Part shown: in pieces, positions 17,568-26,245 of the stretch
How positions within the stretch are numbered: the stretch's first letter is position 1
Layout of the letters: every line of letters begins with the position of its first letter
Source: JANYHF01 sp963732765
GTDB lineage: Bacteria; Pseudomonadota; Alphaproteobacteria; Rhizobiales; Hyphomicrobiaceae
DNA length: 64,000 bases
NCBI GenBank assembly: GCA_963732765.1
Contig: CAVTAS010000003.1
Coordinates: forward strand, 1 to 64,000
Direction of reading: 5' to 3'
Made by a program: the position numbers and the translations under genes
Notes under the pieces: generated by a model
The model's input: only the letters and a program-made list of their open reading frames with translations
The model's database searches: none
What the model was told of the DNA's origin: nothing

Positions 17568-19148
17568 GTGCGTATGCTGCAGCGCGCCATGCAGGAGGAA
17601 CCGCCGGTGCTGTCCCAAAATGAGGCCGAGGCCGCTAACTCCCGATTGGGCCACGGGCTGTGGGACCCAGCGCTCGGCCTGTCCAGCCGGGGCATTTTCG
17701 CGTTCCTTGCACTGCACGTGGCGATCTGGACCGTCGTGCCGACGGTTGCCGGTTCGACCGGCGTCCTGCACATCGATATGACCGAGGCCTACGCCTGGGG
17801 ACAGGAATTCCAGCTCGGCTACACCAAGCATCCGCCGGTTTTCCCCTGGGTCGCGGGGGCATGGTTCTCTGTCTTTCCGCGCACCCAATGGGCCTTCTTT
17901 CTGTTGTCGGCGGTCGCGGCGGCGGTGGGGCTGGCAGGGGTGTGGTTGCTGGCGGGACGTCTCCTTTCACCGGCGCATCAAACCGCGGCGCTGTTGCTAT
18001 CGGTGCTGACGCCGTTCTTCAACACGCTGGCAGCAACCTTCAACGCCAATTCCATCCTGCTGCTGGTCTGGCCATGGACCGTCTATGCCTTTGTGCGCTC
18101 CATCGACACCGGGCGGCGCATCGACGCAATCTTGTTCGGCGCGCTGGCGGCGCTGGCGCTGCTGTCGAAGTATTCGTCCATCTTGCTCCTGGTGGTCTGT
18201 TTCGCCGCCGCTCTGCTGCACCCGCGCGCGCGCGGCTATTTCGCCTCGCCCGCGCCCTATCTGGCGATGGCGGTGGCCGGCCTGTTGTTCGCCCCGCATC
18301 TGCTCTGGGCGATTGGCAACCACTTGAGCACCGTGAACTACGTGCTCGAGAAGGAACACATCGGCCGCCTCGAGGGCTTGCAGCTGGCCACGACTTCGAT
18401 GCTTGGCGCGCTGGCGTTCCTGGGGCTGGCGGCCCTCGCGTTTGTCACCGCGGCCGGGCGCAGTTGGGCCAGCTCCATCCGAGCGGCTGTGGTGGCCGCC
18501 GGTTCTCCGCAGTGGCGCTGGCTCACCGTGCTGGCGCTTGGCCCGAGCCTGCTGACAGTGCTGGCTGGACTTGCCATCGGCATCAAGGTGTCCTCGAACT
18601 TCCTCATCCCGGCCTTCTTCGTCATCCCGGTCGCCATCCTTGCCCACAGCGGCCTCGTGTTCGGGCCGGATCAGCTGAAGGTGTTGCGCCGCTTCGTGAC
18701 CGGATGGTTCGTGGTCGCGCTGATCGGCGCGCCGCTGTTCGCCTTCGCCGTGTTTGCGCGCCAGTCGGACCTGACCACCGAGCCGCGCGCCGAGATCGCT
18801 GTCTATGCAACGCGCGCCTGGCGCGAGGCGACCGGGCGGCCGCCCACCATCGCCGGTGGCTCGGCCGCCTACGGGCTCGGTCTGCCGTTCTATAGTCCAG
18901 ACCGGTTGCGTTACTACGATATCCACCAGCCCTCGGCCACGCCCTGGATCACGTCCGAAATGATCGCATCACAGGGTGTGCTGATCGTCTGCCAGGACGG
19001 CGATTCGACCTGCGCCGACAATGCCGGCAGACTGCCCGCGGCGTCGCGGCAACTGCTCCGCATACGGCTATCGCACCAGGTCCTGGCCTGGCGGTCGCCG
19101 GAGTTCGGCTTCGAGGTTCACCTGCTGCTGCCGGTGGCCAATCCCTAA
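17568..19148 (+). CDS. Glycosyltransferase family 39 (ArnT/PMT-like) membrane protein
   Basis: A 526-residue protein with an N-terminal cytoplasmic stretch, about 10 membrane helices and a C-terminal soluble domain. 'LHIDMTEAYAWGQEFQLGYT' and 'KHPPVFPWVAGAWF' carry the acidic residue and KHPP motif of GT39 enzymes, which use polyprenyl-phosphate sugars on the periplasmic side. 'ALLSKYSSILLLV' is also typical. Starts at GTG 17568, ATG 17574 or ATG 17589 are all possible. It converges with the isomerase gene, overlapping by 4 bases. A role in decorating polysaccharide or lipid is likely; the substrate is unknown. Confidence 0.85.
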   Translation: MRMLQRAMQEEPPVLSQNEAEAANSRLGHGLWDPALGLSSRGIFAFLALHVAIWTVVPTVAGSTGVLHIDMTEAYAWGQEFQLGYTKHPPVFPWVAGAWFSVFPRTQWAFFLLSAVAAAVGLAGVWLLAGRLLSPAHQTAALLLSVLTPFFNTLAATFNANSILLLVWPWTVYAFVRSIDTGRRIDAILFGALAALALLSKYSSILLLVVCFAAALLHPRARGYFASPAPYLAMAVAGLLFAPHLLWAIGNHLSTVNYVLEKEHIGRLEGLQLATTSMLGALAFLGLAALAFVTAAGRSWASSIRAAVVAAGSPQWRWLTVLALGPSLLTVLAGLAIGIKVSSNFLIPAFFVIPVAILAHSGLVFGPDQLKVLRRFVTGWFVVALIGAPLFAFAVFARQSDLTTEPRAEIAVYATRAWREATGRPPTIAGGSAAYGLGLPFYSPDRLRYYDIHQPSATPWITSEMIASQGVLIVCQDGDSTCADNAGRLPAASRQLLRIRLSHQVLAWRSPEFGFEVHLLLPVANP

Positions 19149-19831
19149 GCCAACCAGCTATCGTAATCGCTCACCAGCAGATGGATCGGCGGCACGTCTT
19201 CTTCGATCTTGGAGAAGCGGCCGATCGGATCGCGGAACACGTTGTCGGTGAGGTCGTCGTTCACGGAGGAGACTTCACCGATCAGCACGTCCTTCTCCTC
19301 GCCCCAGAAGGCGTGCCAGACTCCGGGCAGCAGCGTCAGGCTTTCGCCGGGACTGAGGGTGAGCTTGCCGCCCGCCGGCAGACGGCGTTCGCGCGCATCG
19401 GTCAGCACACGCACTTCGGCCTTCTCGTCGATCGAGCCATCCGGCTTGGACATGAACAGCTCGAACACCAGCGTGCCGCCGCCGCGGTTGATGATGTCCT
19501 CGCCCTTGATGTTGTGGCGGTGCATGGGCGAATACTGCTTGGCCTTCGAGATCATGATTTTTTCGGCGTAGACCATGCCCCTGCCCTTGGCGAGGTCGGC
19601 CTGCGAACCGTTCCGGGTGGTGAGCAGCACCAGGCCGTATTCGTTGAAGCGCCCCTCGCCGAAATCCGTGATGTCCCAACCCAGCCGATTGGTCAGCAGC
19701 GTCGGACTCTGCGGCAGCGAGGCTTTCAGCTCGAACGGCGAGTAGTGCGCAAAAGGCGGCAGGATGAAACCGAACGAGCCCATGAAGCTCTTGGCCTCGG
19801 CGATGATTTTGTTCACTTCGGAACGGCGCAT
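19145..19831 (-). CDS. D-lyxose/D-mannose-family sugar isomerase
   Basis: A 228-residue cupin enzyme; ATG 19831 follows aaggag. The metal-binding cupin motifs are visible: 'SPMHRHNIKGEDIINRGGG' and 'LLPGVWHAFWGEEKDVLIGE'. The family interconverts aldoses and ketoses such as lyxose-xylulose or mannose-fructose with a divalent metal. It stands alone between repeat copy G and the GT39 gene, so it might supply a sugar precursor for polysaccharide synthesis, but this is inference from position. Confidence 0.82.
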   Translation of the reverse strand: MRRSEVNKIIAEAKSFMGSFGFILPPFAHYSPFELKASLPQSPTLLTNRLGWDITDFGEGRFNEYGLVLLTTRNGSQADLAKGRGMVYAEKIMISKAKQYSPMHRHNIKGEDIINRGGGTLVFELFMSKPDGSIDEKAEVRVLTDARERRLPAGGKLTLSPGESLTLLPGVWHAFWGEEKDVLIGEVSSVNDDLTDNVFRDPIGRFSKIEEDVPPIHLLVSDYDSWLA

Positions 19832-19875
19832 GATGGTCTCCTTCAGCGTCAAACTCAGGTGTCGGCGGCAGGAAC

Positions 19876-20082
19876 TCCCTCTCCCCCGCCTTTTCGCGGG
19901 GGAGAGGGTGGCGCGTGGCGCCGGGTGAGGGGCAGATGCTTGCTCCGGGCCTGCCGCAACAAGCGCCGTCGCCTGCCACTGAGCGCCGTCCACGGAGCAA
20001 GTGTCTGCCCCTCTTCCGGCCTCGATTCCTCGGCTGGCGCCTCGGCGGCCACCTTCTCCCCCGCGAAGAGGCGGGGGAGAAG
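19876..20082. repeat. Palindromic intergenic element, copy G
   Basis: Left hairpin ccctctcccccgc/gcgggggagaggg (19876-19908), 'gggtgaggggcagatgcttg', centre with gcgccgt...cggagcaagtg, then right hairpin accttctcccccgc/gcgggggagaaggt-like (20051-20082). It fills the gap between the isomerase start and the lutC stop. Confidence 0.8.
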
Positions 20083-20088
20083 GCAGAA

Positions 20089-20739
20089 CTACCCAGCTAA
20101 TATCACATGCAGGCGCCGCGGCCCATGGGCGCCCATCACAATGGTCTGTTCGATGTCGGCGGTGCGGGACGGGCCTGATATCCAGTTGACCGTGCGTGGC
20201 AGCGGGCCGCCTAAGCGCAAGCGATCCCAAACATCCTCGTAGCCGCCAACCACATCGGCCCCGCGCACCACCACGATGTGCGTCTCGGGCAGGAAGTTCA
20301 ACGTGGTCGGATTATTCGGGCCGGAGGTTAGCACCAGCGTGCCGGTTTCGGCCACTCCGGCAAAGGCCTTACTGATCGAGACCTCGTCGCTGCCTTCGGC
20401 GCGGCCGTTCAAGACCTCGATCTCCCACGGCAGGCCGGCGAGATCGGGATCGGACCCCATGCGCAGCCGGGCCGGGAGATTGTTGGCACGCAGATAGTCG
20501 GCGGCGAGCTTGGGCACATCGGAAAGATGCGCGGCCTCGGCAACCGTGATGCTGGCGGCCTTCAACCGGGCAACGAACGCGATCATCGCCTCGCCAGCTT
20601 GCACGGCCGCGCGTGCCGGGACGGTACCACGCTGGTGCGCCTTGATGCGCGCTTCGGCAGCCGACCGGCGCGCAGCGTCGCCCGCCTCGACCTTCAGCGA
20701 CTTGCGGATGCCGGCAAGGATCGTGTCACGCGCGCTCAT
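20089..20739 (-). CDS. lutC: L-lactate utilisation protein LutC (LUD domain)
   Basis: A 216-residue LUD-domain protein (YkgG/LutC). It contains 'VSISKAFAGVAETGTLVLTS', 'NFLPETHIVVVRGADVVGGY' and the C-terminal 'TVNWISGPSRTADIEQTIVM' with 'GAHGPRRLHVIL', all strongly typical of LutC. It is the third gene of a lutA-lutB-lutC operon read leftward; its start overlaps the lutB stop by ATGA. Together the three proteins form the Fe-S L-lactate dehydrogenase complex that feeds electrons to the respiratory chain. Confidence 0.92.
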   Translation of the reverse strand: MSARDTILAGIRKSLKVEAGDAARRSAAEARIKAHQRGTVPARAAVQAGEAMIAFVARLKAASITVAEAAHLSDVPKLAADYLRANNLPARLRMGSDPDLAGLPWEIEVLNGRAEGSDEVSISKAFAGVAETGTLVLTSGPNNPTTLNFLPETHIVVVRGADVVGGYEDVWDRLRLGGPLPRTVNWISGPSRTADIEQTIVMGAHGPRRLHVILAG

Positions 20740-22174
20740 GACCGGACTCGCTGCGTCTGTCTCTCACGTTCCGCCCACAGATCGTGGAACGTGCGGCCCT
20801 CCGGCGCCGGCAAATCGCGGTGCCGGGTCCAGCCGCCGCCCAACGGCATCCAGCGCAAGCGACCCGTGCGGCCACCCATGATTTCCAGAACACGCGTACT
20901 GGAGCGCATGGCCAATCGATACCACCGCGGGCGAAGCGCCAGCCATCGCCAGAGGCCCAGCCCGATGCGCTGCGCCGCCGGCGCCTTGGCCATCGCGACC
21001 TGTTCCTCGCGGAAATGCCGCATCATGCCCGGCAGCGGGATCTGCATCGGGCAGACCTCCTCGCAGCGGCCGCAGAAAGGCGTGGCGTTGGGCAGATCCT
21101 TGGCCTGCATCGACCCCATCGAGCGCCGGCGTCAGCACCGCGCCGATCGGTCCGGCGTAGACCGCGCCATAGGCATGCCCGCCGATGGCCTGATAGACCG
21201 GGCAGTGGTTCATGCAGGCGCCGCAGCGGATGCAGCGCAGCACTGGCTGCAACTCGGTCCCCAGCATTTCCGAGCGGCCATTGTCGAGGATGACGACGTG
21301 GTACGCCTCAGGGCCATCGGGGTCGCCGGCGCGCTTGGGGCCGGTCGAAAAGGTCGTGTACGTTGAAATGTCCTGGCCGGTCGCCGAGCGCGCCAGCAAT
21401 CGCACGATGGTGCTGACATCCTCCAGCGTCGGGATCACTTTCTCGATCGACGCGATGACAATATGCGTCTTGGGCAGGATTTGCGTCAGGTCGCCATTGC
21501 CCTCGTTGGTGACGATGACCGAGGTGCCGGTCTCGGCGATCAGGAAGTTCGCGCCCGTGATGCCGACATCGGCTGACAGGAAGCTGTCGCGCAGGATGGC
21601 GCGCGCCTCGGCCACCAGTTCGATGCGGCTCGGACAGGCTGCGGTCGGCGGCAAGATGCGTGTGCGTCCTGCGGAAGTCGGCCTCGACCTGCCCCTTGGT
21701 CAGATGCACGGCCGGGGCGATGATGTGACTTGGGATTTCGCCGCGCAGCTGGATGATGTATTCGCCGAGGTCGGTTTCCATCGGCGTAATGCCATTGACT
21801 TCCAGATGCTGGTTGAGGTGGATCTCCTCGCCCACCATGCTCTTGCCCTTGGTGACGGTCTTTGCGCTCGCCTCCTGGCATAACTGCAGGATAATGCCGC
21901 GCGCTTCGGCTGCGGTCGCTGCCCAGTGCACCTTGGCGCCCGCAGCTGTTGCCTTCTTCTCGTAGGCTTCCAGGTACACATCCAGATGCGCTAGCGTGTG
22001 GTCCTTGATCGCCTTGGCTTCGTTAGAGAGGTCACCCCACTCGGGCAGCATCGCTTTGGCCGCCGCGCGCTTGGCGACGAAATTGGTGCGCACATTGGAG
22101 AGCGCCTGCTTCAGCTGCGGATCGGCCAGCGCCCCGGTGACGCGCGTGTTGAAGGTCGTACCATCGGCGGTCAT
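20736..22174 (-). CDS. lutB: L-lactate utilisation Fe-S protein LutB, two apparent frameshifts
   Basis: Three frames join into one LutB. The N-terminal frame runs from ATG 22174 through 'VTKGKSMVGEEIHLNQHLE' and 'METDLGEYIIQLRGE'. After one extra base near 21628 the next has 'SADVGITGANFLIAETGTSV' and the first cluster 'CIRCGACMNHCPVYQAIGG'. After another near 21118 the third has 'ATPFCGRCEEVCPMQIPLP', the second cluster. Both 4Fe-4S motifs are complete, so the breaks are probably sequence errors. It overlaps lutA (ATGA) and lutC (ATGA). Confidence 0.88.
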
Positions 22175-22953
22175 GGGCGTGGCCTTTCGCCGATAGCGGG
22201 CAGATCGACCATGCCGGCCAGCACTTCGGCGACATGACGCACTTGCACGGACGAACCTTCGCGTTTGAGCTTTCCCGCCATGTTGAGCAGGCAGCCCATA
22301 TCTGCCGAGATCAGCAGATCGGCGCCGGTCCCGGTTACGTCCGCCGTCTTTTTCTCGACGATGGCGTTGGAGATATCGGGGTACTTCACCGCAAAAGTGC
22401 CGCCGAAGCCGCAGCAGGCGTCGCGCTCTTTCAGCTCGGTGATCGTCAGTCCAGTGACGGAATTGAGCAGCTGGCGCGGCTCCGAGCGCAGCCCCAGCTC
22501 GCGCAAGGCCGAACAGCTGTCATGATAGGTGGCATGCGCCGGAAACTGTGCGCTCACGGATTTGACGCCGAGTACATGGGTCAGAAAGGCGGTCAGCTCA
22601 TAGGTTTTGCCCGCCACCGCCTTGGCGCGCGGCGCCCAGGCCGCGTCCCCTGCGAACAGCTCGGGATAATGTTTGCGGATCATGCCGCCACACGACCCGG
22701 ACGGGACCACCACCCAGTCGAACGGCTCCAGCATCTCGATCACGCGGCGCGCGATGTTGGTGGCGGCAGGCCGGTCGCCCGAATTGTAGCCCGGCTGCCC
22801 GCAGCAGGTCTGCCCGGGCGGCACCACCACCTCGCAGCCGGCGTCTTCCAGCAGCTGCACCGACGCCATGCCGACACTGGGGCGGAACACATCGACCAGA
22901 CAGGTGACGAACAGCGCCACGCGCTTGGCGTTGACGGGAGCGGGGCTTGGCAT
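22171..22953 (-). CDS. lutA: L-lactate utilisation protein LutA (CCG-domain Fe-S oxidoreductase)
   Basis: A 260-residue protein with two cysteine-rich CCG domains: 'CEVVVPPGQTCCGQPGYNSG' and 'ERDACCGFGGTFAVKYPDIS', the signatures of LutA/GlpC-type heterodisulfide-reductase-like subunits. 'VALFVTCLVDVFRPSVGMAS' is the usual N-terminus. ATG 22953 (MPSPAPVNAKRV) is preferred because the longer in-frame start at 22986 lies inside a hairpin that looks like the terminator of the upstream cytochrome gene. It is the first gene of the lut operon. Confidence 0.92.
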   Translation of the reverse strand: MPSPAPVNAKRVALFVTCLVDVFRPSVGMASVQLLEDAGCEVVVPPGQTCCGQPGYNSGDRPAATNIARRVIEMLEPFDWVVVPSGSCGGMIRKHYPELFAGDAAWAPRAKAVAGKTYELTAFLTHVLGVKSVSAQFPAHATYHDSCSALRELGLRSEPRQLLNSVTGLTITELKERDACCGFGGTFAVKYPDISNAIVEKKTADVTGTGADLLISADMGCLLNMAGKLKREGSSVQVRHVAEVLAGMVDLPAIGERPRP

Positions 22954-22974
22954 GCGGGGGATCCAGGAATGAAC

Positions 22975-22998
22975 AAGGCCCGCCATAAGACGGGCCTT
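22975..22998 (-). terminator. Probable terminator after the cytochrome c gene
   Basis: Stem aaggcccg (22975-22982) with cgggcctt (22991-22998) around an 8-base loop. Read on the minus strand it follows the cytochrome c stop codon by about 38 bases and is followed by 'gttcatt'. The T-run is short, so termination may be partial, and lutA could also be reached by read-through. Confidence 0.5.
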
Positions 22999-23035
22999 AG
23001 GGGAGATGTGTCGCGCAACAACCGGAAAAGCGCAA

Positions 23036-23455
23036 CTATTTCGAGAAGGTCTTCAGGTAGGCGACCAGGTCGGTGCGCTCGGCTTCGTCGGGGAGTTTGA
23101 AGGGCATCTTGGTGGCGCCAACCGCGAGGTCAGGTTTGCCCTTTTCCGTCACGAACTGCTTCAGGAAAGCCCCTGGGTCGGGCAGGTACTTGATCAGGGC
23201 CTCTTCCGTCCACACCAGACCGAGGTCGCTCGCGGACTTGTTGAGGGTCGAATAGGTGTAACCTTCAACGCTACCAGCCTTGCGTCCGACAATTCCTGTC
23301 AGCGCGGGCCCCACGCCATTGGCCGCGCCGTCGCCGATCTTGTGGCAGGCTTGGCACTTTCGGAAGATCTTGGCGCCGTTCTCGGCGTCGCCAGCGGCAA
23401 GCGATGGGGAAGCGAGCGACAGGACGGCGGCGGCGACGGCAAATCGGCGGATCAT
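23036..23455 (-). CDS. Class I cytochrome c (c2-like), periplasmic
   Basis: A 139-residue protein with a Sec signal peptide (MIRRFAVAAAVLSLASPSLA, cleavage after residue 20) and one haem site, C34-Q-A-C37-H38. 'NGVGPALTGIVGRKAGSVEG' and the distal methionine in 'ATKMPFKLPDE' are typical of class I cytochrome c / c2. ATG 23455 follows aaggag at a good distance. Lying immediately upstream of lutABC on the same strand, it could be an electron carrier, but such cytochromes are common and mobile in position. Confidence 0.9.
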   Translation of the reverse strand: MIRRFAVAAAVLSLASPSLAAGDAENGAKIFRKCQACHKIGDGAANGVGPALTGIVGRKAGSVEGYTYSTLNKSASDLGLVWTEEALIKYLPDPGAFLKQFVTEKGKPDLAVGATKMPFKLPDEAERTDLVAYLKTFSK

Positions 23456-23552
23456 ACGATGCTGCTCCTTGGACTGGGGCGTTTGCGTTGCCTGAAGTTA
23501 ACGCCTCAAAAGGGCGTTTGGTTTGTTCGCCGCGCCAGTGCGACCTTGTGCC

Positions 23553-24431
23553 TTACGGCAACAACCGGCCCGGCGACGGGGTCAGCAGTTCACCATAGAG
23601 ATCGATCCGCCGGTCGCGGAACACACCCCATTGGCGGCGCAGCTCGGCGATGGCTTCCATGTCGAGCCCTGCCGTGATCACACATTCGCTCACCCGGTCG
23701 GCCTCGGCGAGCTTGGCACCGGTATGGTCGGCGATGAAGGACGAGCCGTAGAAGATTACGTCGCAGGTTTCTCCCTTTTCCACCCCAACCCGGTTGGCTG
23801 CGATCACCGGAGTCAGGTTGGCCCCGGCATGGCCTTGCATGACACGCTGCCAATGGTCGCGGCTGTCCCAGGCCGGGTTGGGCGGCTCGGAGCCTATGGC
23901 GGTCGGATAGATCAGGATCTCGGCACCCTTCAGCACCATGCAGCGGGCAGCCTCGGGGAACCACTGGTCCCAGCACACCGCCGCACCGACCTTGCCGATC
24001 GAGGTATCGAACACCTGGAAGCCGGTATCGCCGGGGGTGAAGTAGAATTTCTCCGAGTAGCCCGTCCCGTCGGGAATGTGGCTCTTGCGGTAGCGTCCGA
24101 GGATCTTGCCGTCGGCGTCGATCATGGCGAGCGTATTGAAGTCCTGGGTCCCGTCGCGCTCGTAGACCGATGCCGGCAGCACGACGTTGTGTTTCTTGGC
24201 AAGCCCTGAAAGGCGAGCGATGGTTGGATGGTCGGCGAACGGCCTGGCCCGGGACTTGTGCTTGACGTCCACATCCTTGCAGAAATAGCGCCCTTCCAGC
24301 AATTCCTGCAGCACCACCAGCCGCGCCCCGCGCCGCGCCGCCTCGGCAACTTGAGTCTCGATCTTGGCGAGGTTTTGCTCGATGTCGTCGGAACAGGCGA
24401 TCTGCACCGCCGCCACGATCAGGTCCGCCAT
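23553..24431 (-). CDS. aguB: N-carbamoylputrescine amidase
   Basis: A 292-residue nitrilase-superfamily enzyme. The catalytic triad is visible as E43 ('LQELLEGRYF'), K116 ('GRYRKSHIPDGTGYSEKFYF') and C153 ('GAAVCWDQWFPEAAR'). 'KFYFTPGDTGF' and 'PTAIGSEPPNPAWDSRDHWQ' are specific for N-carbamoylputrescine amidases, which release putrescine, CO2 and ammonia in the arginine decarboxylase/agmatine route. No agmatine deiminase gene lies next to it in this window. Length is normal. Confidence 0.9.
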   Translation of the reverse strand: MADLIVAAVQIACSDDIEQNLAKIETQVAEAARRGARLVVLQELLEGRYFCKDVDVKHKSRARPFADHPTIARLSGLAKKHNVVLPASVYERDGTQDFNTLAMIDADGKILGRYRKSHIPDGTGYSEKFYFTPGDTGFQVFDTSIGKVGAAVCWDQWFPEAARCMVLKGAEILIYPTAIGSEPPNPAWDSRDHWQRVMQGHAGANLTPVIAANRVGVEKGETCDVIFYGSSFIADHTGAKLAEADRVSECVITAGLDMEAIAELRRQWGVFRDRRIDLYGELLTPSPGRLLP

Positions 24432-24517
24432 TGGAAGTCTCCATGAGTTCTTGTGTTTGTCGCCGTTTGGCGCGACTCTAGCGCCAGGATTGCTCCACCC
24501 AAAGAGGAGACTGCGTC

Positions 24518-25054
24518 ATGCGCTGGTTCATGCGAATACTGATTGGCTTGGTCCTCATCGTCATTGCCTTTTCAGCCCTGGTGTCGATCCAGCCCGCTGC
24601 CTTCAAGATCACGCGCACCGCCACCATCGCGGCGCCGCCCGAGAAAGTCTTTGCCGCCGTCAACGACTTTCACAATTGGCAGGCCTGGTCGCCCTGGGTC
24701 GAACTGGATCCTACCGCCAAGGCCACCTTCGAGGGACCGGCGGCGGGACCGGGCGCGAAATTCGCCTGGGCCGGCAACGACAAGATCGGCGAGGGCCGCA
24801 TGGAGATCAAGGAGGCCAAGCCGGGCGAACGGGTGTTGATCAAACTGGATTTCGTCAAGCCGATGGAAGGCACCAGCGACACCGAATTCACCTTCAAACC
24901 AGCGGCCGGCGCCACCGAAGTCACCTGGACCATGACCGGCGAAGATGGCTTCGTCGGCAAGGCCGCACGGTTTTTCATGAACCTCGACAAAATGGTCGGC
25001 GGCGATTTCGAGCGCGGGCTGGCCAAGTTGAAGACGGTGGCGGAGGCGAAATGA
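24518..25054 (+). CDS. SRPBCC (START-like) family protein with N-terminal membrane segment
   Basis: A 178-residue protein; ATG 24518 follows aaagaggag. Residues 5-27 form a hydrophobic anchor ('ILIGLVLIVIAFSALVSI'). The rest is a polyketide-cyclase/START-like domain, recognisable by 'TRTATIAAPPEKVFAAVNDF', 'NWQAWSPWVELDP' and the C-terminal 'FFMNLDKMVGGDFERGLAKL'. Such proteins bind hydrophobic ligands; no ligand can be inferred. It is a single-gene unit. Confidence 0.8.
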   Translation: MRWFMRILIGLVLIVIAFSALVSIQPAAFKITRTATIAAPPEKVFAAVNDFHNWQAWSPWVELDPTAKATFEGPAAGPGAKFAWAGNDKIGEGRMEIKEAKPGERVLIKLDFVKPMEGTSDTEFTFKPAAGATEVTWTMTGEDGFVGKAARFFMNLDKMVGGDFERGLAKLKTVAEAK

Positions 25055-25224
25055 GGCCGATTTGGTAGGGCAAAACTGCTCATGCCTGTGACTTACGGGC
25101 CACATCAACGGGGAATACACACAGGTCGAGAGGCATAATTGCCATTTGACCATGCAGTCGTCAGGGGGGGGTACGACCGAATCACTTTCAATCAGTATTC
25201 AGTCTGTAAATTGAGTAAGGGGGA

Positions 25225-26015
25225 GTGGTTGCGATGAAGTTCGAGTACGCTCTTTGGTTTGGCAGTTGTTTCAGGTCTTTTTTCGAGCGGCGCCGGTCCA
25301 GGCGCAGCAGGTTTACAACTGGAGCGGGTTCTATATCGGCGCCGAAGGTGGCAACGGCATCGGGTCGCAGCGATTGGAATTTTGTTTCGTTCACGAACGA
25401 GCATGATGGTGGTGTTTTCGTTTTAGAAGCCATTCCCTAGGCGGATCCGACGGAGCTTCAAATTTAACGGGCGGTCTGCTACGGTGGGCATGTTGGCTTC
25501 ATGAATCAGACTGGGCGGTTTGGTTCTCGGCGTGGATGCCGCGTAGGATTGGACCAATATCAAGGGGCAAGTTCGATCTACGATCCATTGGACGGATCAC
25601 GTACGGTCGAAGTACGACTATGATTTGACTTCGATTGGCGACACTCAATGGGCGTTTGGGTGTCGCCAATGGCCGTTGGCTGGCCTACGCGAACGGGCGG
25701 TTTGGCATTTCGCGTAATCTGAGCGTGAAATTATCTGGTCACGCTGCGAAGATGTGAATCGCCATCTACGTGAACCAAGGGAAGCGCACAACGCGATATG
25801 GCTGGGATGCAGGAGCGGGTATCGCGTATGCTGCAACAGATACACCATAATTATTGGAGCCGAGTATCAACCATGTGGATCTTGGGTCAACCGATGTCAA
25901 CTGTGAAAGCTACTTTGCGAAGGTGGCGGCTGTTTCGAGACAAGTTGGCCTGCATCCGACTGTGGATATGATCAAGGCCCGTGTCAGCTACAAGTTGAAT
26001 CCCGGCGGCAACTGA
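25225..26015 (+). pseudogene. Decayed outer-membrane beta-barrel protein gene (Omp25/OmpA-like)
   Basis: A good start (gggggagtggttgcgATG) gives MKFEYAL, and after a frame change 'FGLAVVSGLFSSG', i.e. a signal peptide. Another frame then reads 'QQVYNWSGFYIGAEGGNGIG', the standard mature N-terminus of rhizobial Omp25-like barrels. Further fragments in shifting frames are 'VLGVDAAWDWTNIKG' and 'KYDYDLTSIGD', and the end reads 'TVDMIKARVSYKLNPGGN' then TGA at 26013-26015. At least four frame changes and internal stops are needed to join these, more than in any other gene here. It is probably a real pseudogene, though poor sequence quality may add to it. Confidence 0.7.
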
Positions 26016-26245
26016 TCAATCTGACAGCCGGTGAACCAATCACCTCTCCATACTCCGATTGCTAGCGGACGGGCCCACTACGCCCGTCCATTTTCATTGA
26101 GTGGTCGTCGCAGCATTGAGGCGACCGATGGGTTGCAAAGGTTGAAGTGTTGGCGGCCCGGTACTGTCCGGGAAATAAGGCCGTCGCCCGTCCACAAGGC
26201 CGATTGGCCGATCCCGCGCCAGTCGTTATAGCTGTCGCATCCACG

